Below are positions 6,695-10,961 of a DNA stretch of 10,961 bases, in pieces (positions within the stretch are counted from its first letter, which is position 1; each line of letters opens with the position of its first letter). Below the pieces are notes generated by a model that was not told the origin of the DNA, ran no database searches, and worked only from the letters and a program-made list of their open reading frames with translations. The position numbers and the translations under genes were made by a program. Source of the stretch: Methanocorpusculum sp. (GTDB taxonomy: Archaea > Halobacteriota > Methanomicrobia > Methanomicrobiales > Methanocorpusculaceae); NCBI GenBank assembly GCA_017555685.1, contig JAFZFW010000005.1, positions 1-10,961 on the forward strand, read 5' to 3'.

Positions 6695-7495
6695 TTATTC
6701 CTTCACCAGCTCATGAATGGTATAGGAAAGCCCCGCGGTTTCCAGACGTTTGAGGAATTCGGTGAACTCTTCGTCGACGATGAGCATCAGACAGCGCAGT
6801 CCGTGGAATGCGGCTTCGATGACGCCTTCCCGTGCCCCGTAGAACATATCCGGCGTGATGTCAGCTTTTTTGAGTGCAAGGTATGCTTCCAGACCGACTG
6901 CTCCGACGACATCCACGGATTTGCCAAGAGCGGCAAGACGGACCGGATCGATAGTAGACGAGCCTCCGCGTTCGATACGCGGGACTTTTGCCACTTCGAC
7001 TTTGCCCTCGGTGTGTTCGATGATTCCTGCAAGGCGGGCGACTCCGACGTCGTCTCCTTCTTTTGCATCAGTTGCAACCATTCCCATTGCAGTCTGCGGT
7101 TTTTTGCCTGCGTAGAGCCATCCGTCTTTCATGTAGACCCCAACCGAGTCACCTTTTTTCAGATCGGTGTCAGCGATTGCTGCCCAGGTTACGACCTGGT
7201 GGATGATGTCGCGTCTGACGTGGCGTGCGTATGCTTCGAGGACTTCTGCATTGTTTAAGACCCACTCAACCCCTTTGTGGGTGACATAGTATCTTCCTCT
7301 TCCTTCTGCACTGATGTATCCCTCTTCAGCAAGTACGCGGACGTATTCGGAGATTGCCTGCGGGGTGACACCAAGCTTATCAGCGATTTCCTGCTGACGA
7401 ATGGACGGCTGGTGCTCTGCAATCTCAACTAATACCTGGAAGCGAGTGGTCTCCCGCTTGCTTCTGAGAATGTTTGCTAACGGATCTTCGGGCAT
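6695..7495 (-). CDS. Archaeal winged-helix transcriptional regulator (COG1497-like)
   Basis: DNA-binding protein of 266 residues. A winged helix-turn-helix fills about 19-80: recognition region QQEIADKLGVTPQAISEYV (34-52), then EEGYISAEGRGRYYVT as the wing, much like MarR/ArsR-type domains. Residues 81-96 look like a linker helix; from about 110 to 190 a mostly beta domain (KKGDSVGVYMKDGWLYAG, EGDDVGVARLAGIIEH), and the end (DMFYGAREGVIEAAFHGLRCLMLIVDEEF) looks alpha/beta, perhaps a ligand pocket. It resembles the archaeal predicted-regulator family COG1497; that name is from memory. ATG at 7495 has AAGGAT a few bases upstream. Its stop abuts the helicase GTG, so it heads a regulator-helicase operon, and it may control itself from the gap upstream. 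Target and ligand are unknown. Confidence 0.82.
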   Translation of the reverse strand: MPEDPLANILRSKRETTRFQVLVEIAEHQPSIRQQEIADKLGVTPQAISEYVRVLAEEGYISAEGRGRYYVTHKGVEWVLNNAEVLEAYARHVRRDIIHQVVTWAAIADTDLKKGDSVGVYMKDGWLYAGKKPQTAMGMVATDAKEGDDVGVARLAGIIEHTEGKVEVAKVPRIERGGSSTIDPVRLAALGKSVDVVGAVGLEAYLALKKADITPDMFYGAREGVIEAAFHGLRCLMLIVDEEFTEFLKRLETAGLSYTIHELVKE

Positions 7496-7533
7496 GGCTA
7501 ATCCTTAATGAGTAATATATTGGTCGTGCTGAG

Positions 7534-7545
7534 AGATAAAAAAGA
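7534..7545 (-). promoter_or_regulatory. Possible TATA box of the regulator-helicase operon
   Basis: On the minus strand TTTTTTATC lies about 40-50 bases before the regulator ATG. Transcription starting about 25 bases downstream would give a leader of some 18 bases that includes the AAGGAT ribosome site at 7501-7506. A second A/T-rich element (AATATATTAC, 7512-7521) is a better TATA match by sequence but would place the start inside the gene. Assigned by eye. Confidence 0.3.
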
Positions 7546-7587
7546 CCGTTGAATATAGGTTCATGGAGATATTTGCTGCGTTGTCAT

Positions 7588-7603
7588 TTACTGAGGTCAG
7601 TAA
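7588..7603. repeat. 16-bp perfect inverted repeat in the regulator/integrase gap
   Basis: TTACTGA (7588-7594) and TCAGTAA (7597-7603) are exact reverse complements separated by GG. The two-base centre is too tight for an RNA hairpin without opening the inner pairs, so a protein-binding dyad is more likely: an operator for the adjacent winged-helix regulator, or a recombinase site. The gap 7496-7713 (218 bases) otherwise holds only promoter-like A/T elements and a G-poor A/C-rich leader at about 7660-7713; I see no RNA gene in it. Confidence 0.5.
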
Positions 7604-7713
7604 CAAAGACAGGGATTCTGAAAAACCACAAAAAACAGCAGAACGTTATTTTCCAAAATACCAGACAGCATACACATCAACAAACACATAACCACACATG
7701 AAAGACTAAATAT

Positions 7714-8685
7714 ATGAGCAAAAACAGCAAAGAAACGCCGAAAAAGCATGGCAGAACGAGACAAAACATCCTCACAACAGAACAGTTCCTCACCCTCTAC
7801 CCGAACAAAAAAACACAGGCAAACTATCGTCTCGCAATCAGACGTTACCTGCAGACAGTATATCCTGACAAAAACATCGAAAACAGCACCCTAAGCATCG
7901 CAAGTGAAAAGTACATACAGGAACTCAGCCGCAAAAACCGTAACTACTACCTCGACCTCAATATCTACAGCCAGAAACTCAGCGAAGCATACTCACCGAC
8001 AACCGCAAACCTCTATCTCCGCTGTGCCTACATCTGGCTTGAAGAATGCGGATTTCCCACAACAAAACGCGAACGACAGAGACTGAACGCTCAGCTCCCG
8101 CCGCCAAAACCGCAGAACACTGAAATAGAGCTCAAACGAAGAACATTCCGCATCATATACAGCTCCCTCCCAAAACACATGGGAACTCTTCTTTTGGTTC
8201 TTATTGCATCAGGAATGCGTCTTGGGGAAACCCTCAAACTCAAAAAAACCGACATTAACTGGGAAGAAGAGCGAACAGAAATCTCCATCCCTGTAGAAAT
8301 CACCAAAACAAAAACAGCCAGGACAACCTACCTGACAGAAGAAGCAACTGAAGCACTCTTAGACTACCTGCGTTCACGAAATGACAAAGATGACCGGCTC
8401 TTCCCCTTCTCCATAGAATCCGCACAGTACCACCTGAGAAAATCCGCAAAACAACTCGGACTCACCCGCGTGGTAAACGGAAAGAGAACATCCGTTCACT
8501 GGCATATGACCAGAAAATGGTTCATCAGCCGCTTCTCCCTTGCCGCAAACAAAGATGTCGCAGAACACATCGCAGGACATGAAGGATATCTTTCTGTATC
8601 CTACCGGCGCTACACCAAAAAGCAGATTATCAAAGAATACATCAAAGCAGAAAAGAAACTCAGTATCATAAAAGACAGAGAATAA
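7714..8685 (+). CDS. Tyrosine recombinase / integrase
   Basis: Site-specific recombinase of 323 residues. An N-terminal core-binding (SAM-like) domain spans about 20-115 (TEQFLTLYPNKKTQANYR onward); the catalytic domain follows from about 140. Active-site residues are visible: R169 in SGMRLGETL, a Lys in TKTKTARTTYL (K198 or K200), H264-x2-R267 in HWHMTRKW, H289 in AGHEG and the nucleophile Tyr in SYRRYTKK (Y297 or Y300). All catalytic positions appear filled, so it is probably active. Coding sequence is A-rich with many AAA and ACA codons, unlike the helicase and proS, suggesting later arrival. No excisionase, replication, coat or tRNA gene is next to it, so it is alone between host genes. 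It could be a remnant of an integrated element, a dedicated inversion enzyme, or a Xer-like resolvase. No strong ribosome site precedes the ATG. Confidence 0.9.
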   Translation: MSKNSKETPKKHGRTRQNILTTEQFLTLYPNKKTQANYRLAIRRYLQTVYPDKNIENSTLSIASEKYIQELSRKNRNYYLDLNIYSQKLSEAYSPTTANLYLRCAYIWLEECGFPTTKRERQRLNAQLPPPKPQNTEIELKRRTFRIIYSSLPKHMGTLLLVLIASGMRLGETLKLKKTDINWEEERTEISIPVEITKTKTARTTYLTEEATEALLDYLRSRNDKDDRLFPFSIESAQYHLRKSAKQLGLTRVVNGKRTSVHWHMTRKWFISRFSLAANKDVAEHIAGHEGYLSVSYRRYTKKQIIKEYIKAEKKLSIIKDRE

Positions 8686-8695
8686 AATTCCTGTC
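8670..8695 (-). terminator. Bulged hairpin plus U4, end of the thi-trm5-trpF operon
   Basis: Read on the minus strand, GACAGGAAT (8695-8687) pairs with ATTC and CTGTC (8683-8674) around a TTT loop, with a one-base T bulge at 8679: nine pairs in all, followed by TTTT at 8673-8670. It begins at the trpF stop and extends into the last codons and stop of the convergent integrase. On the plus strand the same stem forms but no U-run follows, so it should act mainly on the trpF side. Confidence 0.5.
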
Positions 8696-9335
8696 AGTGA
8701 AAACCGTGTGCAGTCTGTACGAAATCAGCAGTACGTTCCAAATCCCGCACACCGTTTTTCTTCACACCGGAGTGAACGTCAACTGCATACGGCTTCACCG
8801 ATGACATTGCCGCAACAAGGTTTTCCGGATTCAGCCCTCCTGCGAGAATCACCGGTTTGTCGACTGCTTCCACAATCCGTGCAGAAATCGACCAGTCATG
8901 GGTGATGCCGGTCCCGCCAAGCCGGTCAGCGGTTCTGCTGTCAAGAAGAATAGCATCAGCATACCGGGCAAACACTTTTGCCGTATCGACAGCAGTCTCA
9001 TCCATGACATGCACTGCTTTGATGAGAGTCAGATATGGAAACCGTTCGCGGAGAAGAACAAGCGTTTCAACCGGAACCATATCCTGAATCTGCAAAACAC
9101 TGCAGGCAGTTTCTTCTATGAGACGGATTAAATCTGTGGTTTCTGTCAGATGCGTCACCACAACGCCGGAAATAAACGGCGGAAGAGCACGAATCATTTC
9201 TCCTGCCTGGGAAGGAGAGATGGAATCCTCGGATTTGTGCGTTGTCCCGACAATAAACCCCACTGCATCCGCTCCTGCAGATACAGCAATTTCCAAGTCA
9301 CGCAGAGTTCCGGTGCCGCAGATTTTACATTTCAC
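8694..9335 (-). CDS. trpF: Phosphoribosylanthranilate isomerase, somewhat divergent
   Basis: Isomerises phosphoribosylanthranilate to CdRP in tryptophan synthesis; a single (beta/alpha)8 barrel of 213 residues. Supporting signs: the opening KCKICG with the catalytic general base Cys6; general acid Asp132 in LLDSRTADRLGGTGITHDW; ILAGGLNPENL (phosphate site) and VDVHSGVKKNGVRD near the end. Odd points: the usual SPR segment after strand 2 is missing (HKSEDSISPSQ), the usual QLHG reads QIQD (81-85), and SSGVE reads HSGVK. It may therefore be a diverged but active TrpF or a related isomerase. Start is GTG at 9335; the only nearby ATG is out of frame. It lies six bases after the trm5 stop and is the last gene of the operon; no other trp gene is in the window. 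Confidence 0.82.
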   Translation of the reverse strand: MKCKICGTGTLRDLEIAVSAGADAVGFIVGTTHKSEDSISPSQAGEMIRALPPFISGVVVTHLTETTDLIRLIEETACSVLQIQDMVPVETLVLLRERFPYLTLIKAVHVMDETAVDTAKVFARYADAILLDSRTADRLGGTGITHDWSISARIVEAVDKPVILAGGLNPENLVAAMSSVKPYAVDVHSGVKKNGVRDLERTADFVQTAHGFH

Positions 9336-9341
9336 AATACT

Positions 9342-10268
9342 TCAGCACCCGACTTCGATGTCATACACTGCATGCCAGCTTGTCGGCGAATACGAGCGGA
9401 TGAACTTCTCCGTAATCTTTGCCTCAGGGAACGCACGAAGGATATCTTCATTGTGCTCTCCTTCACGCTCGACCAGAGAGTACAGATGGATTGTACAGCG
9501 TTTCTCTGCAAGTTTTGCCGCCGCCTCCAGGAACTCATATGCAGCGAACGGGAGATTCATGATAATGCGGTCGAATTTGAGCGGAGAGAGCATATTCGGC
9601 AGATTTTTGGCGTCTCCAACCGTTGCTGCGACGGTTTTGATTTTGTTTAAGCGGAGGTTTCTCTGCATCAAATAAACCGCAGATGGGTTTATGTCATTTG
9701 CCACCATCAGACGTGCCTTCGGACCGAGCATCACTGCAAACGGACCGACACCGGCGAACATATCAAGAACCTTCTCTCCGTCATGCATCTGGGAAAGCAG
9801 GCGCTGGCGTTCATTCGACAGGCGGGCAGAGAAGTATGCCGCAGTCAGATCCACAATCATACGTTTGCCGTACTCATGATACATCGTCTCAGTCGTATCC
9901 TGACCGGCAAGCACTTTGAACGTCCGCGTCCGGAATTCTCCTTCGACCGGAGAGGTTGCATACAATGCAGTATGCACGTTTGGTCTGTTCTGCAGAATCT
10001 TCTTTGCACCCTCTACGTCATCCTCCTGAAGAATAACAAGTCCGCCGACCTGTTCATGACGCGGGAGTTCCTCTCTCTTCGGGCTTGCCGCAAACGGCAT
10101 CTGCACAGCCCCCTCGCGTCTTTCACAGATGGGGATTAACAAAAATCCGTCTTCTGCCCGCGGACGAAGCGTTCTGTCTGCTGTTCCGTCTGCGATAACC
10201 TGCCGGCGCATTGCCTCCCCTTCCTGAATGGGGACGCGAATACACCACTGCACAACCTCTTCACTCAT
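9342..10268 (-). CDS. trm5: tRNA (guanine-37-N1)-methyltransferase, Trm5 type
   Basis: Uses S-adenosylmethionine to make m1G37 next to the anticodon, which prevents +1 frameshifting; among its substrates is tRNA-Pro, the product of proS in this window. Over its 308 residues: an N-terminal recognition region (1 to about 115); the Trm5 signature YHEYGKRMIVDLTAAYFSARLSNER at 130-154 with R149; SAM-binding loop VLDMFAGVGPF at 167-177; acidic NDINP at 191-195; and NLPFAAYEFL from 238, the catalytic NLP. This is the archaeal/eukaryotic enzyme, unrelated to bacterial TrmD. A little shorter than the about 336 residues of the M. jannaschii enzyme. ATG overlaps the thiE stop by four bases (ATGA, 10265-10268), so it is coupled to thiE. 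Confidence 0.92.
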   Translation of the reverse strand: MSEEVVQWCIRVPIQEGEAMRRQVIADGTADRTLRPRAEDGFLLIPICERREGAVQMPFAASPKREELPRHEQVGGLVILQEDDVEGAKKILQNRPNVHTALYATSPVEGEFRTRTFKVLAGQDTTETMYHEYGKRMIVDLTAAYFSARLSNERQRLLSQMHDGEKVLDMFAGVGPFAVMLGPKARLMVANDINPSAVYLMQRNLRLNKIKTVAATVGDAKNLPNMLSPLKFDRIIMNLPFAAYEFLEAAAKLAEKRCTIHLYSLVEREGEHNEDILRAFPEAKITEKFIRSYSPTSWHAVYDIEVGC

Positions 10269-10894
10269 ACGCTCTTCTTTGCCTCCGCAATTATAGCAGA
10301 TAATTCTGCCGCAGAAGCGGATATATCTTCCTGAGAGACAACAGCAGAAATCACTGCAATGCCGTCAATGCCTGCTGCGATAACTTCCGGAATATTTTCC
10401 CGGTTGAGTCCGCCGATTCCAACAACCGGAACCGAGACTGCAGAACAAATAGCGCGTGCAGTATCCAGTCCGTGCCCTTTGCCTGCATCACTCTTTGAGG
10501 CAGTCGAAAACACCGGACTGACTGCCACATAATCTGCCCCGTCAGCCTCTGCTGCGAGTGCCTCTTCTACAGAACCAACAGATACTCCGACCAGAAAATC
10601 CTGCGGCACAATCCGGCGAACTGCAGTAAGCGGCAAATCGCTCTGCCCCACATGCACACCATCTGCTCCTGCAGCAAGCGCAACATCAAGCCGGTCGTTT
10701 ACAAAAAACAATGCCTTTCCGCGACAGATTTCCGCAATCTCTTTTGCTGCAGCATAGAGAGATGCAGAATCCATATTTTTATCGCGGAACTGAATTACAT
10801 CAGCCCCGCCGGCAACAGCTTCACGGGCAATTTCTGCATGCGTCTTTCCGCGGGAAAGGCCCTCATCTGTTACTACGTATAAATCGTATCTCAT
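10265..10894 (-). CDS. thiE: Thiamine-phosphate synthase
   Basis: Joins hydroxymethylpyrimidine diphosphate and thiazole phosphate to thiamine phosphate. A TIM barrel of 209 residues, normal length. Motifs: LYVVTDE (5-11), VIQFRDK (33-39, the usual Q-x-R-(E/D)-K), FVNDRLDVALAAGADGVHVG then QSDLP (64-88, with the Mg/pyrophosphate-binding Asp residues), GVSVGSVEEA (103-112), YVAVSPVFSTASKSDAGKG (122-140, the T-x-TK segment here reading TASK) and GIGGLNREN (159-167). Starts at ATG two bases after the preceding stop and overlaps trm5 by four bases, so it is internal to the operon. It is a stand-alone ThiE; archaeal ThiD-ThiN fusions, an alternative enzyme for this step, are not seen here. Confidence 0.95.
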   Translation of the reverse strand: MRYDLYVVTDEGLSRGKTHAEIAREAVAGGADVIQFRDKNMDSASLYAAAKEIAEICRGKALFFVNDRLDVALAAGADGVHVGQSDLPLTAVRRIVPQDFLVGVSVGSVEEALAAEADGADYVAVSPVFSTASKSDAGKGHGLDTARAICSAVSVPVVGIGGLNRENIPEVIAAGIDGIAVISAVVSQEDISASAAELSAIIAEAKKSV

Positions 10895-10896
10895 AT

Positions 10897-10961
10897 TCAG
10901 TATTCAATAATGTTTGCGGCTGCTTCGAACTGCTCAGCAGTCAGGTTGTACACTGCATCAA
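10897..10961 (-). CDS. 3' end of an upstream thi-operon gene, probably hydroxyethylthiazole kinase
   Basis: Only the last 20 residues are in the window: DAVYNLTAEQFEAAANIIEY, then TGA at 10899-10897, two bases before the thiE ATG. The segment resembles the C-terminal helix of ThiM (a common ending is LDALYNLT followed by an acidic helix), and ThiM-ThiE is a frequent gene order because ThiM makes the thiazole phosphate that ThiE uses. The identification rests on this short end and on the position, so I leave the symbol blank. Confidence 0.5.
   Translation of the reverse strand, partial: DAVYNLTAEQFEAAANIIEY

Noticed and set aside
6614..7258. A 214-codon open frame on the plus strand across the helicase/regulator junction
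   Set aside because: Antisense to two recognisable genes; Phe/Cys/Asp-rich translation typical of a shadow frame.
7563..7691. A 42-codon frame (MEIFAALSFTEV...) in the gap before the integrase
   Set aside because: No good ribosome site, no hydrophobic or domain pattern, out of frame with the integrase, and it runs over the dyad and the low-complexity stretch. Possible but not supported.
7596..8704. GTCAGTAACAA (7596-7606) and GTCAGTGAAAA (8694-8704) as att-like direct repeats flanking the integrase
   Set aside because: Only 9 of 11 bases match, and the right copy is within the trpF stop region and a terminator. Too short to claim.

Overview
The window looks like a methanogenic archaeon of roughly 50% G+C. 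It carries an archaeal/eukaryotic-type prolyl-tRNA synthetase, an archaeal two-KH NusA-like protein, an archaeal Trm5, a Ski2-like helicase paired with an archaeal winged-helix regulator, and archaeal-style U-tract terminators. Gene content would fit the Methanomicrobiales, perhaps a Methanocorpusculum relative. That placement is inference from gene type and feel, not from a search.

Layout. (1) 1-1186, minus strand: def, then fmt running off the left edge, joined by a one-base TAATG overlap. This is the bacterial N-formylmethionine start/removal pair, unexpected in an archaeon. (2) 1294-3616, plus strand: proS, then nusA-like and hisE, ending in a strong hairpin plus U9 terminator that uses the last codons of hisE. 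(3) 3625-4010, minus strand: two overlapping genes for tiny two-helix membrane proteins; the first is only 56 codons. (4) 4043-7495, minus strand: a winged-helix regulator immediately followed by an 883-residue helicase with zinc-finger, Ski2-like core, charged linker and C-terminal TPR-like segment. (5) 7496-7713: a non-coding gap with a perfect 7-2-7 inverted repeat and a G-poor, A/C-rich leader before (6) a lone tyrosine recombinase at 7714-8685, plus strand. (7) 8694-10961, minus strand: a tight operon of an upstream gene (probably thiM, only its 3' end present), thiE, trm5 and trpF, with a bulged hairpin plus U-tract at its end that overlaps the integrase stop region.

Most genes are housekeeping: protein synthesis (proS, trm5, fmt, def), transcription or RNA handling (nusA-like, helicase) and biosynthesis of histidine, tryptophan and thiamine. 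The parts that stand out are the complete-looking formylation/deformylation pair, the regulator-helicase module with the small membrane genes behind it, and the solitary recombinase with its upstream dyad. I saw no tRNA, rRNA, CRISPR array or insertion sequence.
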